From Alteromonas aquimaris (GTDB taxonomy: Bacteria; Pseudomonadota; Gammaproteobacteria; Enterobacterales; Alteromonadaceae): DNA of 64,000 bases. A program made the position numbers and the translations under genes. Within the stretch, counting starts at the first letter, position 1, and every line of letters begins with the position of its first letter. Shown piece by piece: positions 38,703 through 48,381 of the stretch. The DNA is taken from NCBI RefSeq assembly GCF_026183695.1, contig NZ_JAPFRD010000002.1, positions 525,559 to 589,558 on the forward strand, read 5' to 3'. The notes below the pieces were generated by a model, which saw nothing but the letters and a program-made list of their open reading frames with translations, was not told the DNA's origin and made no database searches.

Positions 38703-39176
38703 ATGCAGGTAATCGAAGGCAATTTCAGAGCCACTGGCAAAAAGTTCGCAATCGTCGTATCGCGCTTTAACAGTTTTATCGTTGAAAGCTTACTTGAAGG
38801 TGCGCTGGATACGTTGGAAAGACAAGGTGAAGTAGGCGATGACGATATCACATTAGTGCGCGTACCGGGTGCGTATGAATTGCCTGTGGTAGCTAAAAAA
38901 CTAGCGGAAAAAGGTAACTTTGACGCGATAATTGCTTTAGGTGCGGTTATTCGTGGTGGCACACCTCATTTTGATTTTGTTGCCGGTGAGTGCAATAAAG
39001 GTCTCGCGCAAGTGGCAATGGATTCCGGTGTACCTGTAGCCTTTGGCGTGATTACCACCGATTCGATAGAACAAGCGATAGAGCGAGCAGGAACGAAGGC
39101 TGGAAATAAAGGTTCTGAAGCTGCGCTTAGTGCTCTTGAAATGGTCAATGTACTAGCTTCTGTAAACGATCTGTAA
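38703..39176 (+). CDS. ribH: 6,7-dimethyl-8-ribityllumazine synthase
   Basis: Condenses the DHBP made by RibBX with the RibD product to form the lumazine for RibE. From the ATG at 38703 (AGGAAG upstream) it has 157 residues; the longer frame starts beyond the promoter. Conserved parts are [24 protein letters not shown] and [20 protein letters not shown]. Confidence 0.96.
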   Translation: MQVIEGNFRATGKKFAIVVSRFNSFIVESLLEGALDTLERQGEVGDDDITLVRVPGAYELPVVAKKLAEKGNFDAIIALGAVIRGGTPHFDFVAGECNKGLAQVAMDSGVPVAFGVITTDSIEQAIERAGTKAGNKGSEAALSALEMVNVLASVNDL

Positions 39177-39187
39177 GGCGGATTTGA

Positions 39188-39610
39188 GTGAAAGTTTCTG
39201 CACGACATAAAGCCCGTGAGATTGCGCTACAAGGCGTATATTCATGGCAAATGAGCAAAAATCCAGTTGAGCAGGTCGAGCTTGCACTGGCGACAAGTAA
39301 CGATATGCAAAAGGTTGACATGCCTTATTTTCAGGCACTGCTTCGCGGTGTAGTTGAACATGCAGAAGATCTTGATCAAGCCATACGACCCTACTTGGGC
39401 AGATTGCCGGAAGAGTTGGATCCTGTAGAGAAAGCGATACTCCGCTTAGCCACCTTTGAGCTGGTTCACCGAATTGATGTACCTTATCGTGTTGTAATCA
39501 ATGAAGCGATTGAATTGGCAAAAGATTTTGGTGCCGAAGAAAGCCACAAATTTGTCAACGGTGCACTCGACAAAGCTGTCCGTAAATTGCGTGAGCATGA
39601 ACGCGACTGA
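39188..39610 (+). CDS. nusB: Transcription antitermination factor NusB
   Basis: A 140-residue all-helical protein that binds rRNA boxA with NusE and supports antitermination in rRNA operons. A GTG start at 39188 is used. Typical parts are [16 protein letters not shown] and [23 protein letters not shown]...KFVNGALDK. The order ribH-nusB-thiL-pgpA matches E. coli. A matching boxA lies at the far end of this window at 63926. Confidence 0.95.
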   Translation: MKVSARHKAREIALQGVYSWQMSKNPVEQVELALATSNDMQKVDMPYFQALLRGVVEHAEDLDQAIRPYLGRLPEELDPVEKAILRLATFELVHRIDVPYRVVINEAIELAKDFGAEESHKFVNGALDKAVRKLREHERD

Positions 39611-39664
39611 TCACAGTTACGCTCGTGGGCGTATTCTAAGCAAAAAAATACGCGGTAATCCTTA

Positions 39665-40630
39665 GTGAAAGAATTTGATTTAATTGGGCGTTACTTTGCC
39701 GATGGTGGACATCAGCGCAAAGACGTCATCATTGGTATTGGTGATGATTGTGCAGTCACATCACTTGCGCCCAACCAACAACTTGCTGTGACTACCGATA
39801 CGTTGATAGCGGGGGTCCATTTTCTTGAAGATACGCCTGCTCGTTCCGTTGCATATAAAGCTGTGGCGGTCAATTTGAGCGACCTTGCTGCAATGGGAGC
39901 TGAGCCCGCTTGGATCTCACTTTCGCTCTCACTACCCGAGTTCAACGATAGCTGGCTGGAAGAGTTTGCAGCGGGCTTGTACGAGCTCACACAGTATTAT
40001 TCAGTCCAGTTAATCGGCGGTGATACAGTGAAAGGCCCGCTTGCCTTAACCATCACTGCGCATGGCTTCATTCCGCCGAAAAATGCGCTGACGCGGAGTG
40101 CAGCTAGGCCAGGAGACTGGATCTATGCCACCGGTTCGCTCGGCGATGCTGGTGCTGGACTTGATATATTACAGGGGAAGCTGAACGCTGATTACACACA
40201 ACGGGATTTTTTGGTTAATAAGCATTTATTTCCTAGTCCCAGAGTGGCTGCTGGTACAGCTATACGCAGGATCGCGAATGCCTGTATCGATGTATCAGAT
40301 GGTCTCATTGCCGACCTACAACATATTTTACGGGCTTCCCATTGTGGTGCCGTTCTTCACGTGGACAAACTTCCCCTTTCAGATGCACTAATTTCGTGTG
40401 TAGGCCATGATCAGGCTATCCAATACGCTCTGACCGCAGGCGATGATTATGAGCTGTTATTCACGGTTAATGAAGAGCATAAAGGTATACTGGAAACTTC
40501 CTTATCCAGTACTAATGTTAAGGCAACTTGTATTGGCCAAATAACCGGGCAGGGTGGCAAACTTGAATTAAAGTTCAATGACGCTCCTTTTGCAGCGCCT
40601 GAAAAGGGAGGCTATCAGCATGAATTTTAA
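39665..40630 (+). CDS. thiL: Thiamine-monophosphate kinase
   Basis: Phosphorylates thiamine phosphate to the active cofactor thiamine diphosphate. A 321-residue protein starting at GTG 39665. The signature GIGDDCAVT, the Asp-rich VAVNLSDLAAMGAEP and the later LIGGDTVKGP and CIDVSDGL are metal and ATP-binding parts of the PurM-like fold. Sits 54 bases after nusB. Confidence 0.95.
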   Translation: MKEFDLIGRYFADGGHQRKDVIIGIGDDCAVTSLAPNQQLAVTTDTLIAGVHFLEDTPARSVAYKAVAVNLSDLAAMGAEPAWISLSLSLPEFNDSWLEEFAAGLYELTQYYSVQLIGGDTVKGPLALTITAHGFIPPKNALTRSAARPGDWIYATGSLGDAGAGLDILQGKLNADYTQRDFLVNKHLFPSPRVAAGTAIRRIANACIDVSDGLIADLQHILRASHCGAVLHVDKLPLSDALISCVGHDQAIQYALTAGDDYELLFTVNEEHKGILETSLSSTNVKATCIGQITGQGGKLELKFNDAPFAAPEKGGYQHEF

Positions 40631-40650
40631 GGTTGGGCGTAGCTGGCACA

Positions 40651-41148
40651 ATGCAACCTGAATATCGCCAGCGGGTATCTCTGTTAAACCCCGTGCATTT
40701 TTGCGCGCTCGGGTTTGGTAGCGGCCTTATTCCTTTAATGCCAGGGACGTTTGGTTCGTTGGCTGCAATACCACTTCTTCTTCTCTCTTTGCCTTTAGAT
40801 ATCTGGCAGTTTTCTGCATTAACGTTTTTGCTAAGTCTATTAGGTGTTTATATTTGTGGGAAGACTGCCAATGATATGCAGGTGCATGACCATGGTTCGA
40901 TAGTCTGGGATGAAGTGGCGGGAATGTTTGTGACTTTTTTGTTTCTTCCTCTGACCATGCCAAATATTATTCTAGGTTTTATATTATTCAGAATTTTCGA
41001 CATCCTCAAACCCTGGCCCATTGGCATCATCGATAGACGCTTGCATGGTGGCACAGGCATCATGTTGGATGATTTGTTTGCTGGAGCAATGGCGTGTTTA
41101 AGTTTGCATGCCATTAACTGGGCTTTGACGTTTTTCACATTAATTTAA
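40651..41148 (+). CDS. pgpA: Phosphatidylglycerophosphatase A
   Basis: A membrane phosphatase that forms phosphatidylglycerol. From the ATG at 40651 it has 165 residues; a TTG at 40633 would add six. Motifs include GFGSGLIPLMPGTFGSL and the Asp/Glu pair in VWDEVAGMFVTF; four membrane helices are visible. It ends the ribH-nusB-thiL-pgpA block. Confidence 0.93.
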   Translation: MQPEYRQRVSLLNPVHFCALGFGSGLIPLMPGTFGSLAAIPLLLLSLPLDIWQFSALTFLLSLLGVYICGKTANDMQVHDHGSIVWDEVAGMFVTFLFLPLTMPNIILGFILFRIFDILKPWPIGIIDRRLHGGTGIMLDDLFAGAMACLSLHAINWALTFFTLI

Positions 41149-41253
41149 ACACGTCTCGTCCGCCCTGGTATTAGCAGCGCTTTATCTTTTATCTTCAATC
41201 AGAGGAAATCGACTGAGTTAGCTTGAGGTAAATTCTTGTCATGATTAGATAAC

Positions 41254-41293
41254 CAGCTAACAGCTAACAGCGACCTGCGAAGCCGCTGCTGTT
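41254..41293. repeat. Short tandem CAGCTAA repeat and weak hairpin between pgpA and dxs
   Basis: CAGCTAA is repeated about 2.6 times from 41254 to 41271, and AACAGC pairs with GCTGTT at 41288-41293. It lies in the gap between the convergent genes pgpA and dxs and may help end transcription; no T-run is seen. Confidence 0.35.
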
Positions 41294-41316
41294 GAACCTT
41301 CTACCCCATACTCACA

Positions 41317-43185
41317 TTATTCCGACTTTAGCGCTTGTTTCACTTTCGCCACGATACCTTGGGTATCTAAGCCATGTTCCACATACATTTCCTGCTGTGT
41401 GCCTTGTAAGATAAAGGTGTCGGGTAGTCCAATATGAAGCACTTGGGTTACCAATCCCTGTTGGTGAATATATTCAGATACGGCACTGCCAGCACCACCC
41501 ATAATACAACCATCTTCCAACGTGACTATGAGTTCATGATGTTCAGCGGCCTTGCTGACTGCCTCATGATCCATCGGCTTTACAAAGCGCATGTCAACAA
41601 GCGTTGCATCCATTTGTTCGGCCGCTTCCTCAGCGAAAGGCAGAAGTGTGCCGAAATTCAGAATGGCAACTGTATGGCCTTTACGTAACTGCTTTGACTT
41701 TCCAATAGGCAGGGCCGCCATTTTGTCATCGACCAGCACTTTTTTACCCGCCCCTCGCGGATAACGCACTGCTGCAGGCTTATCAGCCAGATGGCCTGTA
41801 TAAAGCATTTGGCGACATTCGTTCTCATCACTTGGTGTCATTACAATCATGTTCGGTATACAGCGTAAAAAGGCTATATCAAACGCCCCTTGATGGGTCG
41901 GGCCATCTGCGCCCACAATGCCGGCACGGTCGATAGCGAACAATACTGGCAGATTCTGCAGCGCGACATCGTGAATGAGTTGATCATAGGCGCGTTGTAA
42001 AAAGGTAGAGTAAATCGCAACTACTGCATTTTGTCCTTCTCTGGCAAGACCTGCTGCGAAGGTAACGGAATGTTGTTCAGCGATAGCTGCATCAAAGTAC
42101 TGATGGGGATAACGTTGTGAAAACTCCACCATGCCACTGCCTTCACGCATAGCAGGTGTGATTGCCATTAATTTAGGATCCTGCGCCGCCATGTCGCACA
42201 ACCAGTTACCAAATATTGCTGAGAAAGTAGGCGACGAAGCGGCTGCTTTAGGTAATGCGTTTTCAGCCGGGTTAAACTTTGGTACAGCGTGAAACTTTAT
42301 AGGATCCTGTTCCGCGACAGGATAACCCTTGCCTTTACGTGTGACCACATGTAATAACTGGGGACCTTTGAACTTACGCATATTGCGCAGTGTATCCACC
42401 ACGGCATCCACATCGTGGCCATCAATAGGGCCGATATAGTTAAACCCTAATTCCTCAAAAATAGTGCCAGGGACTACCATGCCCTTTAAGTGTTCTTCTG
42501 CGCGACTAGCAAACTCTTTGATTGGTGGCACATTGCTTAACAATTTTTTACCACCATCGCGGATTTTATTAAATACACTGCCAGTCAACAGTCGAGCTAG
42601 GTGACTATTGAGAGCCCCAACGTTCTCCGAAATCGACATTTCGTTGTCGTTAAGGACAACGACCATATCTTTCTTAATGTCTCCAGCATGATTCATAGCT
42701 TCGAACGCCATACCAGCGGTCATCGCACCGTCACCGATAACTGCGACTACCTTGCGATCCTGGCCTTCTTTCTCTGCGGCCACCGCCATACCTAATGCTG
42801 CACTGATAGAAGTGGAAGAGTGTCCAACGGCAAAGGTATCGTACTCGCTTTCTGCTGGCCATGGAAACGGGTGTAAGCCGTTTTTCTGGCGAATTGTTGA
42901 CATCCGGTCCGCCCGGCCTGTTAGAATTTTATGTGGGTAGGCCTGATGGCCCACATCCCAGATCAAACGGTCAAAAGGTGTGTTATATACATAATGAAGT
43001 GCTACGGTTAGTTCAACTGTACCTAAGCCGGACGCGAAATGCCCGCTGGTTTGACTCACCGAAGCCAGTAGGAACTGGCGCAGCTCATCGGCCAATTCAG
43101 ATAATTTATCTTGCGAAAGTTTTCTCAGCTCCGCTGGCGTTTGCGCTAGCGCGAGTAGAGGGTAGTGAGTCAAATCTAGCGTCAT
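41317..43185 (-). CDS. dxs: 1-deoxy-D-xylulose-5-phosphate synthase
   Basis: The TPP-dependent first enzyme of the MEP isoprenoid route. The 622-residue length and motifs fit: [15 protein letters not shown], the TPP/Mg motif [19 protein letters not shown]...LNDNEMSIS, then [13 protein letters not shown] and a C-terminal [20 protein letters not shown]. It follows xseB and ispA in the same minus-strand operon, as in most gammaproteobacteria. Confidence 0.97.
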   Translation of the reverse strand: MTLDLTHYPLLALAQTPAELRKLSQDKLSELADELRQFLLASVSQTSGHFASGLGTVELTVALHYVYNTPFDRLIWDVGHQAYPHKILTGRADRMSTIRQKNGLHPFPWPAESEYDTFAVGHSSTSISAALGMAVAAEKEGQDRKVVAVIGDGAMTAGMAFEAMNHAGDIKKDMVVVLNDNEMSISENVGALNSHLARLLTGSVFNKIRDGGKKLLSNVPPIKEFASRAEEHLKGMVVPGTIFEELGFNYIGPIDGHDVDAVVDTLRNMRKFKGPQLLHVVTRKGKGYPVAEQDPIKFHAVPKFNPAENALPKAAASSPTFSAIFGNWLCDMAAQDPKLMAITPAMREGSGMVEFSQRYPHQYFDAAIAEQHSVTFAAGLAREGQNAVVAIYSTFLQRAYDQLIHDVALQNLPVLFAIDRAGIVGADGPTHQGAFDIAFLRCIPNMIVMTPSDENECRQMLYTGHLADKPAAVRYPRGAGKKVLVDDKMAALPIGKSKQLRKGHTVAILNFGTLLPFAEEAAEQMDATLVDMRFVKPMDHEAVSKAAEHHELIVTLEDGCIMGGAGSAVSEYIHQQGLVTQVLHIGLPDTFILQGTQQEMYVEHGLDTQGIVAKVKQALKSE

Positions 43186-43209
43186 GTAATTGTTCTATAA
43201 TTATGGATT

Positions 43210-44100
43210 TTAGTGGTCCCGTTTGACCACAAAGTCGGTAAACGCGGATAAAGCTTCAGTATTGTATGGCAAACTGGCCAATGCTTGAAGAGCTTGTTTA
43301 TGAAGTTTGGCTAGTTCTTCTTTGGCAGATTGTAGACCAAGCAACGCAGGAAAGGTATTTTTACCTTGCGCAAGGTCCGAACCCTGAGGTTTCCCAATAA
43401 TATCTGAGTGGCCTTCAACATCTAAAATATCATCCTGAATTTGAAAAATAAGCCCGATAAGTCTCGCATAGTCGACAAACGCGTTGGCTTGCTGAGGCGT
43501 CAGTTCGGGTGCCACTGCGGTGACCATTTCAGCGCAGGCGCATAATAGTGCCCCCGTTTTCAGCTGGTGTAACTGGGTCAACTCGGCAAGTGAAATCGAG
43601 TGTCCAGTTGATTCAAGGTCAATCGCCTGTCCTCCACACATACCCAGGTAACCCGCAGCCTTTGCCAATATCGAAACGAGTTTTATCCGGTGGGCATTGC
43701 CCATCTCCGACATTGGGTGATCAGCGAGCAAAGTAAACGCAAGAGATTGCAAGGCATCGCCCGCTAAGATAGCTGTGGCCTCGTCAAATGCCTTGTGACA
43801 AGTGGGTTTCCCGCGCCTTAGATCATCGTCATCCATCGCGGGCAGATCGTCATGCACTAACGAATAGGCATGAATACATTCGATAGCCATACTTATTGTC
43901 AGTAAATCTGCGTCATCCACGGTGACAGTCTTACCCATTAAATAGACCAGTAACGGCCGGGTACGCTTCCCCCCCGCTAACAATGCATAGTGCATCGCTG
44001 ACTTTAAGGCAGAAGAGTGATTAGGCAGAATATCGATAACGGTACTCAATCCCTGATCTGTCTTATATCTAACCTGTGAATGTAATTCAGAAAAAATCAT
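43210..44100 (-). CDS. ispA: Farnesyl diphosphate synthase (geranyltranstransferase)
   Basis: Condenses IPP with DMAPP and GPP. The 296-residue protein has both Asp-rich motifs: DDLPAMDDDDLRRGKPTCH (first, chain-length side) and FQIQDDILDVEG (second). It lies between xseB and dxs in the same transcript. Confidence 0.96.
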   Translation of the reverse strand: MIFSELHSQVRYKTDQGLSTVIDILPNHSSALKSAMHYALLAGGKRTRPLLVYLMGKTVTVDDADLLTISMAIECIHAYSLVHDDLPAMDDDDLRRGKPTCHKAFDEATAILAGDALQSLAFTLLADHPMSEMGNAHRIKLVSILAKAAGYLGMCGGQAIDLESTGHSISLAELTQLHQLKTGALLCACAEMVTAVAPELTPQQANAFVDYARLIGLIFQIQDDILDVEGHSDIIGKPQGSDLAQGKNTFPALLGLQSAKEELAKLHKQALQALASLPYNTEALSAFTDFVVKRDH

Positions 44101-44124
44101 AAATAAGTGGATAAATTTAACGTG

Positions 44125-44385
44125 TTAGGAAGTTGAACCATCCGAATCAGCATCTTCCGGGTCAAAAGAGGATAACGTTTCCTGCTGTTGCTCACTGAGC
44201 AAAATCTGTACTTTTTGCTCCGCTTCTTCTAACGCCTTCTGACTCAAGCGGGAAAGCTTTATACCTTGTTCGAATTTTTCTAATGCATCCTGCAAAGGCA
44301 AGTCGCCTGATTCCATCTCATTGACGATGGAATCAAGTTTTGCAAGCGTCTCTTCAAAAGAAGGCGTATTTTTATCTTCAGCCAC
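44125..44385 (-). CDS. xseB: Exodeoxyribonuclease VII small subunit
   Basis: An 86-residue helical protein starting MAEDKNTPSFEETLAKLDSI, with the typical pattern VNEMESGDLPLQDALEKFEQGI. Forms the exonuclease complex with XseA, which is not in this window. It leads the xseB-ispA-dxs operon. Confidence 0.94.
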   Translation of the reverse strand: MAEDKNTPSFEETLAKLDSIVNEMESGDLPLQDALEKFEQGIKLSRLSQKALEEAEQKVQILLSEQQQETLSSFDPEDADSDGSTS

Positions 44386-44553
44386 TTTTTCTCATCCGAA
44401 TTTGACAATATCAGGGTACGCGCACAATAAACGAGGGTAACCCATGGGTCAAATGGTTTGTCATAAACACGAAGGTAACTGTTGAATTTACGTGCTTGTG
44501 TTAAGCTGACCGAATGTGACAGGTAAAATTTCCTCGTAAATCATGAATTAGGT

Positions 44554-44580
44554 TATAGAATTTCTCTGGGTTGCCGATAG
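44554..44580 (+). promoter_or_regulatory. Sigma-28 (FliA)-like promoter of pomAB
   Basis: TATA at 44554-44557 and GCCGATAG at 44573-44580 are 15 bp apart, close to the flagellar class 3 consensus TAAA-N15-GCCGATAA. It lies about 100 bases before pomA, which fits late flagellar expression of motor genes. The rest of the 296-base gap shows nothing else. Confidence 0.65.
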
Positions 44581-44681
44581 AATATCTGGCAAAGTTTGTT
44601 TCGAACGACTTTATATTTTATAAATCTATGCGTTCAGTCAGTATCAAATTATTGTTTGCACGAAAAATGAGGAAGGATTAG

Positions 44682-45446
44682 GTGGATTTAGCAACCGTCA
44701 TAGGCATTCTAGGTGCCATCGGCTTTGTCGTCATGGCCATGGTCATGGGTGGTGATTTAGGCATGTTTGCCGATGTCCCCTCCGTATTAATCGTATTTGG
44801 CGGAACACTTTTCGTTACACTTTCTCAATATACCCTTGGTCAGTTTTTTGGTGCAGGTAAGGTGGCTGGTAAGGCCTTCATGTTCAAAATCGACACGCCC
44901 GAAGAACTCATTGAAAAAATTGTCGAGATGGCCGATGCCGCCCGTAAAGGTGGGTTTTTAGCATTAGAAGAAGCGGAAATTGGCAATCCATTTATGCAAA
45001 AAGGCGTTGATATGTTGGTTGATGGACACGACATAGATGTGGTCAGAGCGACACTTGCAAAAGACGTGATGATGACCACCGAGCGTCACGATTTTGGTGT
45101 TTCTATTTTTAAAGGCATGGGCGACGTCGCACCTGCCATGGGTATGATTGGTACCTTAATCGGGTTGGTAGCCATGTTATCGAATATGGATGACCCCAAA
45201 GCGATAGGCCCTGCTATGGCCGTTGCCTTATTAACCACCCTCTATGGCGCTTTTCTGGCTAACGTTGTGTGTATTCCTGTTGCAAAGAAATTGAGTCACC
45301 GGGCGTTAGAAGAAAAGCTTAATCAAAGTCTGATCTTAGATGGTATCGTTGGAATTGCTGATGGCCAAAACCCACGTGTTATTGAAGGCATTCTGAAGAA
45401 CTATCTGGCCGCAAGTAAGCGTGGCGTGGGTGCAGAAGAAGAGTAA
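44682..45446 (+). CDS. pomA: Flagellar motor stator protein PomA
   Basis: The MotA-type stator subunit, 254 residues with four membrane helices and a large cytoplasmic loop. It starts with GTG 44682 preceded by an AGGAAGG site. DLATVIGILGAIGFVVMAM opens the first helix, and KGMGDVAPAMGMIGTLIGLVAML and GPAMAVALLTTLYGAFLANV form the third and fourth. The pairing with a PomB that has no peptidoglycan-linker of MotB type points to a sodium-driven motor. Confidence 0.92.
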   Translation: MDLATVIGILGAIGFVVMAMVMGGDLGMFADVPSVLIVFGGTLFVTLSQYTLGQFFGAGKVAGKAFMFKIDTPEELIEKIVEMADAARKGGFLALEEAEIGNPFMQKGVDMLVDGHDIDVVRATLAKDVMMTTERHDFGVSIFKGMGDVAPAMGMIGTLIGLVAMLSNMDDPKAIGPAMAVALLTTLYGAFLANVVCIPVAKKLSHRALEEKLNQSLILDGIVGIADGQNPRVIEGILKNYLAASKRGVGAEEE

Positions 45447-45452
45447 TCCAGC

Positions 45453-46391
45453 ATGGCAGAAGAAAAAGAGTGTCCCAAATGTCCGCCAGAGGGGCTGCCC
45501 CCCTGGATGGGAACATTTGCCGATTTAATGTCGCTTTTAATGTGCTTTTTCGTGTTGCTACTCGCATTTTCTGAAATGGACGTACTCAAGTTCAAACAGA
45601 TTGCCGGTTCGATGAAGTTTGCTTTTGGTGTGCAAAACAAAATAGAAGTTAAAGATATTCCTAAAGGCACCAGTGTAATTGCAATGGAATTTCGCCCAGG
45701 TCGTCCCGATCCTACCCCAATCGAGAATATTCAGCAGCAAACAATTGAAATGACCCAGCAAATGCTAGAGTTTCAGGCGGGAGACGAAGATAACGCGGGG
45801 GGGCGCCAAAAACAGCGCGGAACACAACGGGGTGGGCAGTCACAACAGACAGCAAAAGACCAATCTTCATCCGCACAAAAGAGTGACAGTAAAGAACAGA
45901 CGAGCGAGCTTATGAAAAAAGTCGCTCAACAACTGCAAAAACAAATTCTTGATGGTTCCATTGAGATGGAATCGTTAGGGCAGCAAATTACTATCCGCAT
46001 ACGGGAAAATGGCTCTTTTTCCGCAGGCTCTGCATTTCTGCAACCGCAATTTAAGCCTATCCTAAGGAAAATTGGAGATATTCTAGCTGACGTTCCAGGA
46101 GAAATTGAGATTTCTGGTCACAGCGATGGACAGAATATATCTAATGAACTCTATCGTTCTAACTGGGATCTCTCAGCTCAGCGCGCTGTTGCAGTAGCCG
46201 AAGAAGTGAGGCGCGCCCCTGGTTTCGATGAGGCCCGCATGCGCGTGGTAGGAAAAGCAAGTACAGAGCCTTTAGTTGACGAGGCGAGTACGCCGTTAGA
46301 AAGGGCGCGTAACCGCCGTGTTGAAATTAATGTTAATCAGGGTAAACCGATGTTGTCGAAACCTATATCGGTCATCGATGACGGTGAATAG
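45453..46391 (+). CDS. pomB: Flagellar motor stator protein PomB
   Basis: A 312-residue MotB/PomB-type subunit. One membrane helix follows PPWMGTFADLMSLLMCFFVLL, with the ion-binding Asp24. A long Gln-rich periplasmic linker (about 85-155) leads to an OmpA-like peptidoglycan-binding domain (EISGHSDGQ, LSAQRAVAVAEEV, NRRVEINV). It starts 6 bases after pomA. Asp24 at the position typical of PomB fits sodium use. Confidence 0.92.
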   Translation: MAEEKECPKCPPEGLPPWMGTFADLMSLLMCFFVLLLAFSEMDVLKFKQIAGSMKFAFGVQNKIEVKDIPKGTSVIAMEFRPGRPDPTPIENIQQQTIEMTQQMLEFQAGDEDNAGGRQKQRGTQRGGQSQQTAKDQSSSAQKSDSKEQTSELMKKVAQQLQKQILDGSIEMESLGQQITIRIRENGSFSAGSAFLQPQFKPILRKIGDILADVPGEIEISGHSDGQNISNELYRSNWDLSAQRAVAVAEEVRRAPGFDEARMRVVGKASTEPLVDEASTPLERARNRRVEINVNQGKPMLSKPISVIDDGE

Positions 46392-47648
46392 TCAAACACG
46401 CTTGATAGCCTGGTGAAATCCAGGCTTTGCCAGTACTATTTGCACTGTACTGATTGTCCTCTCCAGAAATCCGCCTTCACAATATTTCAGATAATATGTC
46501 CACAAGCGGTGAAAACGTTCATCGTAGCCTGCCTGGTTAAGCTCATCCTTAGCTTGATTAAAACGGTGGTACCAATCGTTAAGGGTTCTGGCATAATCCA
46601 AGCCGATGTCGTGTAAATCTCTTATAACTAAATTACTGCTTCGTTTGAAATGCGTATTGAGCACTTCTATAGAAGGTAAAAAGCCACCCGGGAAAATATA
46701 CTTTTGAATAAAGTCGACACTGTTCGCATAGTTGTCAAAGCGTCTGTCATCTATTGTGATGCATTGCAACAACATCAAGGCATCACTTTTTAACAATGAT
46801 GAGCACTTTTCGACAAAATTATTTAGATAACGGTGGCCCACAGCTTCGATCATTTCCACCGAAACCAATTTTGTATAGGTGCCAGTCAGCTCTCTGTAGT
46901 CCTTTTTCAGCAGGGTGATTTTGTCAGCTAAGCCCTCCTTCTCTATCCATTTGGCAGCGTAGGCGTGTTGCTCTTCTGAAATGGTGGTAGTGGTAACTTT
47001 AGCGCCGAAATTCTTGGCGGCGTAAATGGCTAGTCCACCCCAGCCGGTTCCAATTTCCAGCAGATGATCTTTTTCGGATAACTGTAGTTTTTCACAGATG
47101 ATATGTAGCTTATGTTGTTGAGCATCATCCAGGGTGGCGTTCGTATCCGGGTAAATGGCGGCAGAATACATCATGCGGTCGTCAAGAAAGGTTCTGTATA
47201 ATCTGTTACCCAAATCATAGTGCGCTTCAATATTACGCTTGGCCTGATGCTGGGAGTTGCGATTCATAAAATGCTGGATCTTCCAATAGGGCAGGGTTAA
47301 CCATTTGAACTTCTGTTCCCACTGGTCGAGCATGGGTAAGTTTCTGGCGAATATGCGAATGACAGAGGTTAGATCCGGACTCGTCCAGAGTCCATTCATA
47401 TATGTTTCACCTGACGCCACACTGCCCCCGAGTAACAAATGCCGGTATGCGTGGGGGGAAAGAATATTTACACAGGCGCGTAACCCACGATCCGGATATC
47501 CAAAGCTGGCCACTTCAACACCTTGTTCTTCAATCGTGATTTCGCCAAACTCTATTTGACTAAGTGCCTTAAAAAATATCCGCCGGTACGTCTTTTGCGC
47601 CAGCGTCAATGTGTGAATTTCATTGATTACGTTTTCACTTGTCGCCAT
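46392..47648 (-). CDS. Cyclopropane-fatty-acid synthase-like SAM methyltransferase
   Basis: A 418-residue enzyme of the CFA synthase family, which methylates double bonds of membrane phospholipid acyl chains. The SAM site is LEIGTGWGGLAIYAAKNFG; HYDLGNRLYRTFLDDRMMYSAAIY and VSVEMIEAVGHRYLNNF are typical CFA segments. It is the last gene of an operon SnoaL-SDR-FAD-DUF1365-CFA governed, by inference, by the ECF/ChrR pair nearby. Related CFA-like enzymes paired with a flavoprotein make furan fatty acids in Rhodobacter, so the product need not be a cyclopropane. It overlaps DUF1365 by 14 bases. Confidence 0.88.
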   Translation of the reverse strand: MATSENVINEIHTLTLAQKTYRRIFFKALSQIEFGEITIEEQGVEVASFGYPDRGLRACVNILSPHAYRHLLLGGSVASGETYMNGLWTSPDLTSVIRIFARNLPMLDQWEQKFKWLTLPYWKIQHFMNRNSQHQAKRNIEAHYDLGNRLYRTFLDDRMMYSAAIYPDTNATLDDAQQHKLHIICEKLQLSEKDHLLEIGTGWGGLAIYAAKNFGAKVTTTTISEEQHAYAAKWIEKEGLADKITLLKKDYRELTGTYTKLVSVEMIEAVGHRYLNNFVEKCSSLLKSDALMLLQCITIDDRRFDNYANSVDFIQKYIFPGGFLPSIEVLNTHFKRSSNLVIRDLHDIGLDYARTLNDWYHRFNQAKDELNQAGYDERFHRLWTYYLKYCEGGFLERTISTVQIVLAKPGFHQAIKRV

Positions 47649-48381
47649 CTATTGTCCCGTTATTCTGAGAAGGGTGTGAATGAAGGGGGGTCCCCTTTAT
47701 CCATAACTTCAGGGCTTGAAAATAAATGCCAAGAACCGTTTTAATGGTCATACTGGGTATTTTAGTCAAACATTTTCTAAGATTCCTGGTAGTTAGGGGC
47801 TGGCGTTGAAGCACAAGTCCAGCACTAAAGTCTTTTTCGTTGTGATGGCAATCCAATGCAATCGATAATTTGTCTGCAGGATTGGATATGCGCCATTTAT
47901 AGATCATATTCATCGGGTTAAAAGGTGAAACATGGAATGCCTTTTTACTATCATTTTGTGCTGCTAAATCGACCAGGTAACAATGGGTCTCATGCCAGGG
48001 AGTATTGCTGACCTCAGCGAGCATATGGCTAAATTTACCCTCCGGGCTGCGCAAAAAGTAGAAGTTAACGGGGCTAAAGTAGAAACCCAGCATTCGTAAC
48101 TGACCCAAAAGAAATACATCTCCTATAAGCTCGGACCCGTTAAGAGAGGACATTTTTTTTCGCACAGCGTCTGCCAGTGAGTCCTTAGGTTCGCCCAGAT
48201 AATCACTTCGTCTGAACTGAACCAGTGAGAACCGGGACTGGGAAACATGTTTAACTGTTTGGCATATCTGTTCGATTTCATCCAGTTTTAACCAAAACAA
48301 ATACATCGCATAATTGAACGCGTGCTGAGTGGGTCGAAATCTTTGGTGGAAGACTTTGCCTTGATAAATCGCGCTTTGCAT
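47635..48381 (-). CDS. DUF1365 family protein
   Basis: A 248-residue protein beginning SAIYQGKVFHQRFRPTQHAFNYAMYLFWLKLDEI, the family's hallmark, with further parts GQLRMLGFYFSPVNFYF and WHETHCYLVD. DUF1365 genes very often lie between an FAD amine-oxidase-like gene and a CFA-like gene, as here, so it likely helps lipid modification; the biochemical role is not known. It overlaps the flavoprotein gene by one base. Confidence 0.85.
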   Translation of the reverse strand: MQSAIYQGKVFHQRFRPTQHAFNYAMYLFWLKLDEIEQICQTVKHVSQSRFSLVQFRRSDYLGEPKDSLADAVRKKMSSLNGSELIGDVFLLGQLRMLGFYFSPVNFYFLRSPEGKFSHMLAEVSNTPWHETHCYLVDLAAQNDSKKAFHVSPFNPMNMIYKWRISNPADKLSIALDCHHNEKDFSAGLVLQRQPLTTRNLRKCLTKIPSMTIKTVLGIYFQALKLWIKGTPLHSHPSQNNGTIDGDK